Source of the DNA: Cheiracanthium punctorium
Taxonomy: Eukaryota; Arthropoda; Arachnida; Araneae; Cheiracanthiidae
Length of the DNA: 64,000 bases
Assembly: GCA_038373885.1 (NCBI GenBank)
Contig: JAWZYV010006213.1
Span: 372,001-436,000, forward strand
Direction of reading: 5' to 3'
In this document: piece by piece, positions 49,011-59,645 of the stretch
Layout of the letters: every line of letters starts with the position of its first letter
How positions within the stretch are numbered: the first letter of the stretch is position 1
Program-made: the position numbers and the translations under genes
The notes under the pieces: generated by a model
Database searches by the model: none
What the model was told of the DNA's origin: nothing
What the model saw: only the letters and a program-made list of their open reading frames with translations

Positions 49011-49585
49011 AAGATAACAGCTTAGAACGCAGTGCAGTAGCCGCATTTTTTGCTTTGTTCCTTATACACTTAACAGTCCAGAAAAAAGCAGCACGTTGGT
49101 CCTTTCTTAAAATGTAATAGATGAAAGGGTTGATAGCCTTCGTAGCGAACATCAGCAACATGCTAACCATAAAATGGATTGGAGACAGCAGACCGTTTAC
49201 CAATGATAGGTAACTGAATTTTCCAATGAAATACGGTACATTGAAAATCAAGTACACCCCTACAAGAACATAGAAACTTATCAGTATCCTCTTATCGTCT
49301 GGGGCCACAGACTGGCAGTTGGTCGTTTCCTGCGTTGTTGGAGTCGGGACGGATGAGACAGAGTTCAAGTGTCTGATTGCGTAGACGATGAACATGTTGC
49401 TGATCATCAGCATTAAAGATGGCGCCGAAAAGCAGAACATGGCAGCTAGCATGGAAGTGACGAAATTTGATTCATTCCATTTGGGTGAGCATTGGAGCTC
49501 CCAGCTGTTGTAAGACACAAAGTTTTTGTTGCAGAGAATACCAGAAGCAAGTAAGCTGAAGATCCAGATGAAGGCAACGGCCAGC
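48997..49585 (-). CDS. GPCR terminal exon B2 (TM4-TM7 half)
   Basis: Unit-2 counterpart of B1: acceptor catatAG|G at 49585, phase 2, TM4 AFIWIFSLLASGIL, cysteine in WELQCSPKW, NES site, TM5 FSAPSLMLM, TM6 FNVPYFIGKF, TM7 NPFIY and ILRKDQ. N2+B2 is 996 nt, or 331 residues plus stop. The last residues (LLSSTPC) differ from B1 (LLSQICHI) because the insertion at 48827-49010 supplies a new end. A terminal cysteine could be lipid-modified, but that is speculation. The frame is intact. Confidence 0.85.
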
Positions 49586-50531
49586 CTATATGGACAGAAA
49601 CTTTGAAAATATAATTAAAAGTTTCAGATATTAAAAAATATATATAATGTATGGTATTATAGTGTTTTGTGTAGCTGAATAAAAAGTGTTTAAATGTGGC
49701 TTATTTCAAAAAGTTGAATATTTGAGCGGCTTTTAACCTGATTTTAGAATTTTAAGCTTCCTAGCATATTTTCTCTAAAAATGTTTAATAGATTTTACCT
49801 TTAGTTAAATGAATAAAATAGTATTCAAAAATTTGTTTTCAGCAATGTCGGGGCATTTATTTCATAATTTGAAAAAAAATTTATAAGAGACAATGTATTA
49901 AAAGCGATACACATCTGAATTTATTTATTTACATAGTTTCATTGCTGTATTTCTTGATAAAACACATAAATATTTTTGAGACAGAGTGCATAAGTTGCAT
50001 AAGCTATAGAAATTTCAGTTTTTCCCATTAACATATGCCAATTCTGTAGATTATTTTAAGTAGAATTAGTTTGAATTTTTTTTAAGAATCATGCAAACTT
50101 TTAATGGAACATTTATGCACCCACTATGTGCTTGAAACTTTAATATTAGTGGCAATTTCCTCACAATAAATTTGTTTACATAAAGTAGACCATACAGTTG
50201 CAGTTTAACAAAGTAAGAATATTTCAAAATGGACATCCTCAATTTTCAACTGAATAACTAATACGGTATGTATAAACACCAATAAAACTATGTATTACAG
50301 GCGCAAGTCGTACATATTCATTTTTCATCTGAAGATCCATAGAGCCACTGTGATCCAATGTTCTGTCGAACAACACTAAAAAAACTGGAGTTAAAAGTTG
50401 GTATGAATAAAAACTCTGCTTAACAGCACGCTTAAAATGGTATTTATCACTTGGAACGATCGTCTCGGCCGAAAAAATTTTAGCTTTCTTAAGCCGTCAG
50501 CACTCAGTCTCACAGAATAGTGGTGACTGTA

Positions 50532-51831
50532 TCTCTCTATTCTTAAAAAAGTAAAGGCCGCTGTCGCTGGCGCTGTCAATAGCTTGTACGCCTATCTCCT
50601 CCTAAACCATGGGGATTTGAGTTTCGACTAAAGTGCCCACAGATTCGAAAAATTCAGAGGAACCTGCTATGCTGATTTAAATTTCGAAATTCGAATTATT
50701 TTAGAAGATATTATTAAAAAACTGAAAAAATAAACCGAATGGTTACCAGATTTGGCATAAAATCATTCATTCCTTTGCAACAAAGCGTTTCCAAGTATCT
50801 AGAATCGCGTGAAATTTGCAAACATGAGTTAGAATTACGCCCATTTTACGCCAAAATAAAAACTATATGAAATAAGTAACTCAAAATGTGTTACACAAAG
50901 TTGACAATTTTCAAATAGTAAGTTCGCTTAGACAACAAGAGTTTAGAATGAGCGATTATTCGTTTTTTCAAAACAGAATAACTAATATCTTGAAATTGAA
51001 AAATAATTAAAATGCAGATTATTTTAAAGCCGGTTCCGTCCAGCTGGATTATTTGCTACCAGTAGAAATATTTAGCGGCGTTAACTATGCCATTATAGCA
51101 GTTACAGTACACTTTCGATATTTGCTAGCGCGACGAGGTGGTATGATTCGTGGTACTAAGTACGCCAATCTGCAAACGATTGTGTAAATGAAAATATGGA
51201 TAACGGTTTTCCGGTAACCTTAAATGAACAGTAATTATAGGTTGTGAGCATGTGTAAATCGCCAAATAATGAAAAGTCGCCATTGGTGGCAAGCTATCCT
51301 ATCTGTTCCGTAGCTTTTTTTAACTTTTCATGTACGTAAGTCGCCAAATAATGGAAAATCGCCATGGGTGGCAAATTCGCAAGGTGTCCAATAGGTTTTA
51401 CATTATTAAAAATACAGCTGAAACAGATGTTCTGATTTTATTATGCTTTAGCTCCTAATTAATATAATTTTTGAATGGCAACTTTAAATATCATTGTGTT
51501 TCTGAGGAGTGCAAATAATTTTTCCAGTTATTATAAGCGGAGTCCGCACTCCAGCTGGAGTATAGCTCAGGACCCGTACAACACGGATTCCCATAACAAA
51601 ATATCTTCCGTGTTATGGGGGGGAGGGTGTCTACTGTAGTGTGAAGTTTAAATTTTTATGTACCAATGAACCTGTAAGAACCAAGCAATGTGTAGCTCAG
51701 TAAAATTCTATCTGATACAATCTTTGGGTTTTGTCTGTTTAAATTATGTCTTTTTTACGAATAAGCCTTATTAGGGCCGAATGCCTCATACGAAAAGCGA
51801 GCGTAGCGAGTCTGGGGGCCTTGGCCCCTAG
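50532..51831 (+). mobile_element. Non-autonomous Helitron, nested in the Penelope-like element
   Basis: It begins tctctctattctt and ends ggggccttggcccctag. It therefore has 5' TC, a 3' hairpin (ggggcc/ggcccc, 51815-51828) and CTAG, and it sits between A (50531) and T (51832), as Helitrons do, without a target duplication. Copy 1 of the host element provides the empty site (ctgaatgattaaa near 26291). The interior has no Rep or helicase sequence. Two direct copies of a cgccaaataatg...aaatcgccat block lie at about 51260 and 51331. Confidence 0.88.
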
Positions 51832-52193
51832 TGATTAAAAAAAAAGCGAACAGAAAGGTGCCAATTGGAAAAAGGAGAAAGTGAGAAATCACGGAGATTA
51901 AAGGAAGGAGAAAAGGGAGAGCAGGTAAAAAAACAAAAGGAAAGAAATGTAGATAAATATATAATATGGACAAATGAAAATAAATAAATAAAAATAAACA
52001 AAAAAGAACATACTAAAAATATATAGAAAGCAGAACAAACAAAAGAATAATAATAAAATCAAAATAAAAAGACTGGAATTTTTTAAACATAGAGGACATC
52101 CCTTATTTAATTAATTGATTAACAATAAACGCAAAGGAAAATAGAAAACACACACAATAAGAGAAAAAATATAAATAAATAAATAAATAAAAA

Positions 52194-53262
52194 TTACGGC
52201 GAAGGAAAAAAATGTAGAGGGGGGGAAACTATGCTGGGGAGTAAAGTAAAAAAGTAAATAGAACCTTGGAATAACTGCCTCCAAGCAGAATAAACAAACA
52301 GAATGTTAGAACTATCATTCACAAGACGTTCCAAGTGCTGCATAATGAAAAAATCCTTCCAAAAAATCATGATGCGACTAAGACCGAGGAGTGCACAGGA
52401 TCTTAGCACTAGAAAGTTGAAAACGATGATTAGAATTCCAGCGATGTGAGGCAATAGAAGATTTGGAAAGCTCCTGCTTAGAAACATATCTCTCATGCTC
52501 TTTGAGCCTAAATTTGAGAGCTCTTCTGATTTGACCAATATAGCCCTAACCACAAGACATTATATTCCACAAGAAATATAATAAACACCGCAACTGTTCT
52601 TAGTAGGAATAGGATCTTTAAGGAAAGAGCATTTAAGTTTATTTGCAGGTTTAAAGAGGACTTTGAATCCAAAATTTTTGAGAAGTTTAGAAATTTTGTA
52701 GCATAAAGGTGAAAAGAAAAGTAGTATAATTAATTAATTATGATAACTATTAGTAGCAGAAGAAGTATAAGGCTTAGTAAATTAACAATTAGCCTTATCA
52801 ATAATAGAGGGGCTAAAACCGTGAGAGAAGCTGAGGATTTTAAGTAATTAATCTCATTATTAAGAGATGAAAAGTCGGAAAAATTTTTGATAGCAGAAAG
52901 TGTGAAAGTGCAAAATGCAGAAAGTTTTTGTTGGTAAGGATAATTAGAAAGAAAATTAGAAGGAAAAGAGATAGAAAAGAGTTTTGCGGAAAACAGAAGT
53001 AAAGAAACCGTCAGGATCCCTAGAAAGAAGCAAGAACAGCCAGAAAAGGAAAAGAATTGTTGCACTACTCTACATTTTTATTTTTCATCTGAAAGCTATC
53101 TGCTGGCGTACACTCGATACCCTGATCAAAAGAATTAACAATCAATAAATTAGAAATATCACTATTGGAATCCACTAGAACGAAAGTATCGTCAACGTAT
53201 CTGACGCAGCACGAAAAATTGAAGAACTTCTGTACAAAATGATGCATATAAATATCACACAA
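52194..53262 (-). pseudogene. Penelope-like reverse transcriptase C-terminus and GIY-YIG endonuclease, decayed (copy 2)
   Basis: RYVDDTFVLVDSNSD near 53195 is the polymerase active-site box. Thumb-like NFLSNYPYQQKLSAF and AIKNFSDFSSLNNEINYLKS follow (52790-52990). At 52380-52560 the helices after the GIY-YIG core appear (LGSKSMRDMF and, in another frame, KFRLKEHERYVS), with HLERLVNDSSNIL further on. Shared frameshifts with copy 1 show the element was already dead before the duplication. Confidence 0.8.
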
Positions 53263-53797
53263 AAGACGCGAGAGAGGATTACAAATATCAAGACCCTCGA
53301 TTTGTTTATAGAATGAACCATTAAAAATGAAAGCAGTCTGTTTAACGTAAACACTTACTAAAGAGATAAATCCCTTAATAGAGGAATAATGAAACTCTCA
53401 TAAATACGTTTCTAAACAGTCAATTGCACCTTGGATTGAAACTACGCAGTTAGTCCAGTCATTTGGTCAAAAAAAAGGGGGTTACCTGGAAAGTTTTCCC
53501 GGAGTTTTGAAAATGGGCAATTTTATAGATTTCGATGTGCTTTTCAACTTTGCCCCCTCGTATCTTTGCCGCTCGCGCAGCTATATCCGAAAAATGGCGC
53601 CCAAAACAGTTTTTTGACAATATCTCCTTTCCGACTCATTTCATGGAAAAAACAATTACAAAAAAGGAAACTAGAGAAAATTTTCTACAATTTATGTAAT
53701 TACCTTTTTTTTTTCGTAAACTCAATAATTTTCGCGTACGCACCGCAAAGTGTAGTTCAGTGTGCGTTTTGGTCAAAAAACATTTCCACACCACCTT

Positions 53798-53875
53798 CCC
53801 TACTAGCAATTTTGCTCGGGCCGTCATCGGCTGGCTGAGTGGCCGGTGGTAGCCCGAGCAAAATTGCTAGTAGGG
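53798..53875. repeat. Perfect 24-bp inverted repeat (hairpin)
   Basis: Bases 53798-53821 (ccctactagcaa to gctcgggc) pair perfectly with 53852-53875; the loop is 30 nt (53822-53851). It lies near the terminus of the outer transposon and may be a subterminal hairpin of that family or a tiny palindromic insertion. Confidence 0.85.
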
Positions 53876-53961
53876 TTGTAAAGTAGAGTAAGCGGCGTTT
53901 TTTTTTTTCTTTCTTTTTTCCCGTGGTATCCCCAGTAGGCCTAATCCACGTGCATTTAACT

Positions 53962-54932
53962 CAGGGATGGGCAAACTACGGCCCAGGGGCCACATCCGAC
54001 CCGCCGGAAGGTTTTATCCGGCCCGCAGATAGAATTTTGCAGGATGTGTTTTTGAGCGAGTTTGGCAGCTGAAAGACGACATTGTGTCGTTCTTCCATGA
54101 GAGACAGTGTTCTGCGGAATGCGAAATGTAAGACAATACAGAATGGCTTTCGGACTTTGCATTTTTCACAGATCTTCTTTGTTATATGAGCAACTTGAAT
54201 GTCAAGATGCAAGGGAAAAATCGATTTATCGACGATATCTGGGCCCATCTCAAAGCTTTTAAACTAAAACCTAATCTGTTTGCTGGATAGCTAGCAAAGA
54301 ACGACTTGTTTCATTCCTCGAGGTTAAATTCAATACTCTCAAAAAATGAAGAGAAGCTTAAGAATTATGAAGATGGCTTGAAAATAGAGCATTTTGAGTT
54401 CGAACGCAGATTTCAATATTTCAGTGCCATTCAAACAGAATTGGATATTTTAATCATGCCTTTGAACGTAAATTGTGAAGCAGTGAGGTCAGATTTGCAG
54501 CTTGAATTAATTGAGTTGCAATCTATCATCTCAAGCAGTTGTTTCTAATTATGCCAAATTTAGAGTTTTACAAATCATTATCGTTTCCCAAATTTAATAT
54601 CTCACGCTCAGAGAATCAGTGCTATGTTTGCTTCATCTTATATATGTGAACAAGTGTTTTCAACTATGAACCTTAGAAATAATTCTTTCAGAAGTAGACT
54701 GGCAGTAGAGCATTTAGCCTCTTTCCTTAGAATGAGTACATCTCACTTCGAACCTTTTAAAAATGAAATAGTAACTTTAAAAAATGAAATAGCAATTTCA
54801 TTCATCTCATTACCATATTTAAATTGTAATACTTGTATTTTGTTTTTGAAATTTTAGAAAAAATTATCTTGGCCCGCCAAACTTTTTTTTTTCGATTTTT
54901 GGCCCGCGACCGAAAAAGTTTGCCCATTCCTG
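53962..54932 (+). mobile_element. hAT transposon, 971-bp deletion derivative
   Basis: Ends cagggatgggcaaact and, inverted, caggaatgggcaaact; 8-bp target duplication atttaact (53954-53961) / attttact (54933-54940). The interior keeps decayed transposase pieces in at least two frames. The ends plus 8-bp duplication are diagnostic of hAT. It is nested in the outer block. Confidence 0.93.
54180..54800 (+). pseudogene. hAT transposase remnant
   Basis: Pieces in order: LNVKMQGKNRFIDDIWAHLK (about 54190-54290), NSILSKNEEKLKNYEDGLKI with EFERRFQYF (54306-54548) and, in another frame, SSYICEQVFSTMNLRNNSFR with RLAVEHLASFLRMST (54624-54790). The last piece is the hAT C-terminal dimerisation region. 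Most of the catalytic domain is deleted. It resembles the family from which the vertebrate GTF2IRD2 and ZBED-type genes were domesticated. Confidence 0.8.
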
Positions 54933-54950
54933 ATTTTACTCATCCAAAAT

Positions 54951-56270
54951 TTAGCGCATTGTCCTTCGTTTCGCTCTTCTTGATGGGCCAAGTGTTGCAA
55001 GTTCATTGTCTCTAGTACCGATCGAAATGTCACAGCCCGAAATTTCTTCCACAACAGCCGCGATGGGATTATCAGTTTCAACGCAATCTTCTTCGTTCTC
55101 GATTTCATCGTCATACGTTTGCTCGAAAATAGTCTCCGATTCTTCCTCTTCATCACTATCTTGTAATGGAGCTTGCGAGTTATCACAGGTACCATTGCAA
55201 TTCGTGCATATAACCAACACCTCTAGATATAGAAAGCCTAACAACTGGTACGTTCCCAAGCTTAACTCTCATAAAGAAAAACTATTTAAAATGTCTGGTG
55301 AATTTATTCACGCAAAACAGCATTTTACTGATTTGAGATAGAAAATTTTAATTTTACGGCAAAAAGCAAGTTTTTAACTGTAACTAATTATGTAGTGTAA
55401 TAAGGAAATAGATCATAATGAATTGTTTTGTATCACAAAGGTGTTCTATTTTTTATCTTCAACTTAAGTTATTTTCTAATATTTGTAGCATTCCCCAGAA
55501 AATTTAAATAGTTTTACTTTATGAAAGTAAAACTGTGATGGTGTCACTCTTGAAGGCCTGGTGGTGACGTCAAAGCTTCAGTTGTTAAGCTTTCTATATG
55601 TAGGAGGTGTTGATATAACGTAGCACTTTAACCCAGTCTTTCTGCATCCACAGGCTTTCTATCTCTTTCTGCGTTTGCAAGAAATAAGTTTTAGCTAGCT
55701 TTCAGGAGCTGGGGGCTCGAGTGTGGTGACAGGCATTAGCCCGTCCTTGTTTCTTTACCACCCCCATTGCTCTGCATTTTGTTCATTCCCACTGCTGAAC
55801 CTGATGATAATTTCGGAGCGAATGTTGTCTTGTTGTTCCTTCTATTGGTGGTAGCGACGCAATACTAAATTTACTTTTATATGCTGATATTGTGAAGCAT
55901 GCATATTTATAGTTATTTAAAGACATACTTTTCTTACTTTTCACATTACTGTCACTGTATAATTCAAGAACGAAGCGTTCTCCAGCTTTAGCAATGCTCT
56001 CTGGATCAGCATTCGGATTTTTGAATACCTGGATAACCACGTTTAAATCTCGATTTTTTCGGAGTACATCAATAAATTTCATTTTTCCTTGATTAAATAA
56101 TGCTGATGTTGTATCACAGCCGCTGAAGGCATGCAAGAATAAAGCATGATCTGCTGCTGGTTTATCTATGATACTTTTTGTTGAATATATTTGTTGCGAA
56201 ATTTTTCCATTTCCTGATTTGTGGATATATATGATTTAACGCGTAGATACAGCCGTCAAAAGAAAAAGAA
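54951..56270 (-). pseudogene. Transposon protein with HAFSGCDTTSA motif, C-terminal half, interrupted by a MITE
   Basis: Reading the minus strand: VVGEDVDLLFLLTAVS (near 56280), HAFSGCDTTSALFNQGKMKF (56136 downwards), SLPPIEGTTRQHSLRNYHQV, then QWGW (one stop), GLMPVTT, a cysteine-rich GCRKTGLKC, and after the inserted MITE CTNCNGTCDN followed by an acidic tail. This order is typical of a multi-copy protein family of arthropods and cnidarians, presumably transposon-encoded; I cannot name its superfamily with confidence. The gene has stops, a frameshift and an insertion, and lacks its N-terminal half. Confidence 0.7.
55215..55612. mobile_element. 398-bp MITE with exact 7-bp target duplication
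   Basis: Imperfect inverted ends of about 33 bp, starting caacacctc and containing tatagaaagc and taacaactg, at both termini. Flanked by identical atataac at 55208-55214 and 55613-55619. It sits inside the cysteine-rich coding region of the outer transposon gene, splitting GLKC from CTNCNG. The superfamily is not determined. Confidence 0.88.
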
Positions 56271-56312
56271 GATCTACATCTTCGCCAACAACTAATGGGG
56301 CCTACTGGGGCT

Positions 56313-57533
56313 AAAAGTCGCGCGTACATTAGGAGTCTATTTTAGCGATTTCTGATTATAAAATATCCTAAAGTCAATAAGGCAGACTATTGATAAGCAT
56401 TGTAAATACTACAAAAATATCCCGATTTACAAAGAATTTATCGGCTGTTCTTTGCATCTTTTATTATGCTTTTTGAAAGATTTAACATTTAATACCAGCT
56501 TTAAAGAATTCATTAATGCATTATGCAACCTGCTAACTCAATCATAGCAAATTTTAAGCGCTTTCTATTTTTAAAATTCCATGTTCTTGAAGTGCCTTTG
56601 TCTCTCCCTATCTCTCTTTCTTTCTATTGTGCTCTAATTGCAACAAATATGCATGTCTTTTGTATTAAAGTCGTATTATTTACTGTCGTGTACCATATCT
56701 TATTGGTATGGTACATATACCTTTACCTTTTGTACTATACCAAAGGTACTATACCTTTTTGGAAATGGTGTATAGCATCTATAGTTATTTGATGGAATTG
56801 CATAAATGTTTTAATATGATACAATGTAAGAGAAGAAATCATTTCAAGTGCAACGTAGCGATGCCAATATATTTCAGTCGCAGTAAAATTGGTGTAGAAT
56901 CTTGAGAGATGCATGTGATTGAAAGCTCTTTCATGGAAGCATACAAAAAAAAAATCTTCTAAACTCTAAGGACTAACTACGGACTAAACTCTAAGGTCAG
57001 CGATTGGCTTTATTGTGATTTCCCTTCGTATTAGATACGGAATGCAACAATTCTCTTTCTGGACCCATCACTGTGTTTTGGAATCTGCTTTTCAATGTTT
57101 AGATGTAGCTCAGCATTTTGCTTGCGTTAGGCTGGTCTTCAATGGCTCATTTAAAGACCCGTGCTTTCAAGCAATGGTAGGCGCAGTCATTGCAATAGAC
57201 GTAACAAACAGGTTGAGATTTGATTGAGCATAAATATATAGCCGAATAATATTTAATTGGAAATTGCTCTGTAATGGATACGTTATGGAGTAATTAGCAA
57301 TGTGACTAAGCACATAATGTGTTAGAATGCATTGGGTTTAGTATTTATAATTTAAATAAACAAGTGTGAATTCATTTCTCAGTTTCTTGTGTATTATCTA
57401 TGGCGACCTTATTTTGGATGTGCATGAAAGAGCAAATTTTCTATGACTAATCCACAAAAGTGAATAGCTCTCATCTGAGAAAGTTATTGATTTATTTCAG
57501 TAGAAATACTCTTGAAGATTGCTTTATATTTTA
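56313..57533. other. Intron DNA of GPCR unit 2
   Basis: Aligns with 27970-29090 of unit 1. A small local inverted expansion (ggtatggtac, gtactatacc) lies at 56704-56756 and a short duplicated aaactctaagg at 56957-56996; neither is in unit 1. Confidence 0.55.
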
Positions 57534-59645
57534 CTAGCTGAAGTACCCGTTCTTCGCACGGGAATGAATGGACTTTTTGATATTACGATTTGTGGGGATT
57601 ACTATTTATTGTAATAAAGAGATATAGCAAAATGGATATCGCTTTATATTGTGTTCAATAACCATGCATATCGAATTTCAAGGCAATCGTTTGTACGGTG
57701 CAGAAGGCCATGCGGCGTAGCGCAATCTAGTGGAGAGTTTTAGCAAAACGGATACGGCGCAAATATTCTTCGCATTCAGATATCGATGAATACGAAATTT
57801 CAGGACGATCGGCTGGACAGCCCTGACGACGCGACATCTAGTGGCAAATTATATAGGAAAATGGATAGCGCCACACTCTTCCCCGTGTTGAAATATCTAT
57901 GTATACCTATTTTCATAGCGATCAGTTGCACAGTCAAGAAGTGATACACTGCAGCGCGATCTAGTGGTTAATTAAAGTAATGATTTGCTACAGTGCCGTC
58001 AAGTGGCGAGTTATAGCAAAATGGATAACGCCAAAATATTCTCATTGTTCAAATAGCTATGTATACTGATTTTCATAGCGACCGTTTGAATGGTCAAGAA
58101 TTTGGCCTGCTGCAGCGTCATCTAATGGCGAGTTAAAATAATAATGCATTGCAGTGCCATGTAGTGGTGAGTAACATCAAAAGGAACACAGTTAGAATAT
58201 ATTCTTCGTGCTGAAATGTGTAGCATAGTAAGAAATTTTATGCCGATCGGTCGAACGGTATAGATGTTGATGCGTTGCAGCGCCATTTAGCGGCAAGTTA
58301 CAGCAAAATGGATTCTGAAAAATATTCTCCGTGTTCTAATATCCGCGTGTACCAAATTTCATCGAAATCGGTTGGAAGATATTCGCATAGTAAACGGCTA
58401 AACGGAATAGAATTCGATGTTCTGCTGCGCCACCTGGTGGCAAGTTAGAGGAAAACGGATAGCATAAAAAGCTTCTCCATGATAAAAGACTTAGGTGAAC
58501 CAAATTTCATTGTGCAACGGTGCTCAACGGTACTGGAGTTTTTCAACCTCATACACACATACCAACATTCATTTTTATCTATAACCAGTATCATTATATA
58601 TCCCAGTCTCAAATAAAATCCAGTTTCAAATCTAAGCCTCGCCAAAGTGCCAACATACGCCATTTTGCAAGAGTTTTTTCAGGAAATCATTCGAAGCATT
58701 GACCTAGCAGCAATCAATATGGGAAATGGTTCGGCCGCCAAAAAGTAAAGCACACATTTATTATTAAAGCACAAAATATACCCCTTAATACAACCGAATT
58801 TTTTTAAATTATCAACTATAACGTGTTTCATTCATCGTTACTCCGATGTACTAAATGAGAAGATTTCAATTTTCTGAAATTTGGCGGAATTCCCCCAACT
58901 TAAATCAATGTACTCAATTGGCGAGAATTCTGAAGATAGATCTCTTGAAATCCCTTAATAACTGCATTATTTCTACACGGATCATTAAAATTTAACGCTG
59001 TATTCTAATAAAACCTTTGCACTTGCTTTCAAAAATCTATTTCCTTAAGCTCTCAATAAATTGCGCCAAGCCGATAACTGTGCAAACCGCTAGAACTCAC
59101 TTTCTCAAAATCAGCATTTGAGCCATTTTATTTTTTCGCCAAACTAAAAAAAAATTACATATTAGCCTCGGAAATCTTCAATTCTTATTGTTTTGCGTAT
59201 AAAACATTTCATTCCTGCTCCGATTTCCCATGCACACGATATTATAATAAAAAATTAATAATCTTACAAATATAAACTAACAAAAAAAATCATTATTATT
59301 CTTTTATTTTTACTTTGAGAATTTAAAACATTTTATTCGGCAAAATCGCCACACATGGCAACCACGATCCTTATTTGACACTTTTTTCACTACAGGGGTT
59401 ACAATTACGGAAAGGTTTTTGCATGGAGAACATAAAAAATCTCTTAAATTCCGGGAACGGGTGGACTTTCAAAGTTTTAAAGTGGACTATGATTTATTCT
59501 ATATTATTTTGAATATCTGTGCAAAATTTCAGGCTGATAGGTCAATTTTTGTGGATTTGTATACAACTCAAATCCACAAACAAACAAACAAACAAACAAA
59601 CAAAAAAACAAAAAAACAAACAGAATTTCATTTTTATTTATAAGA
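57534..59645 (-). mobile_element. Non-autonomous Helitron with internal minisatellite, unit 2 only
   Basis: On the minus strand it starts TCTTATAAATAAAAATG and ends in a hairpin (cccgt/acggg, 57546-57562) followed by acttcag and CTAG. It lies exactly between A (57533) and T (59646). Unit 1 has the intact site tatattttatataatc near 29090, so the borders are exact and no target duplication was made. The interior holds a caaa microsatellite (59575-59620) and about seven degenerate repeats. No Rep/helicase sequence is seen. Confidence 0.9.
57725..58470. repeat. Degenerate minisatellite inside the Helitron
   Basis: About seven imperfect units of roughly 110-160 bp. Each has a ctagtggcgagtta-like start, then agcaaaatggata, a tattc..gtgtt stretch, a cgaatttca-type stretch and cgatcggttg. 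Starts are near 57728, 57838, 58002, 58127, 58159, 58281 and 58434. Internal minisatellites are common in Helitrons. Confidence 0.7.

Larger units (their letters stand above)
50372..53453 (-). mobile_element. Penelope-like retroelement copy 2, 5'-truncated, with nested Helitron
   Basis: Orthologous in position to copy 1: the flank ccaatgttctgtc precedes both. The end at 50372-50520 contains the cgtctcggcc and gaaaaaatttt region, and the coding remnant lies at 52194-53262. A Helitron (50532-51831) sits inside it. The 5' side is cut by the nested block starting at about 53454. Confidence 0.85.
53454..56312 (-). mobile_element. Composite block: 5'-truncated DNA transposon with nested hAT and MITE, unit 2 only
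   Basis: About 2.9 kb absent from unit 1. One terminus is near 53454 (agtccagtcatttggtc). The minus-strand coding remnant spans about 56270-54951. Within it lie a 24-bp hairpin (53798-53875), a hAT derivative (53962-54932) and a MITE (55215-55612). The opposite end, near 56312, cuts straight into coding sequence, so the outer element is truncated there. Confidence 0.7.

Noticed and set aside
53962..54932. Domesticated hAT-derived gene
   Set aside because: The transposase pieces are in several frames and the catalytic part is deleted, so this is a dead element.
55006..55341. Plus-strand serine-rich frame of 111 codons
   Set aside because: It is the antisense of the acidic C-terminal tail of the transposon protein on the minus strand, extended into the MITE.
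57725..58470. CRISPR-like array
   Set aside because: The repeats are long, degenerate and without unique spacers, in eukaryotic DNA. They are a minisatellite inside a Helitron.
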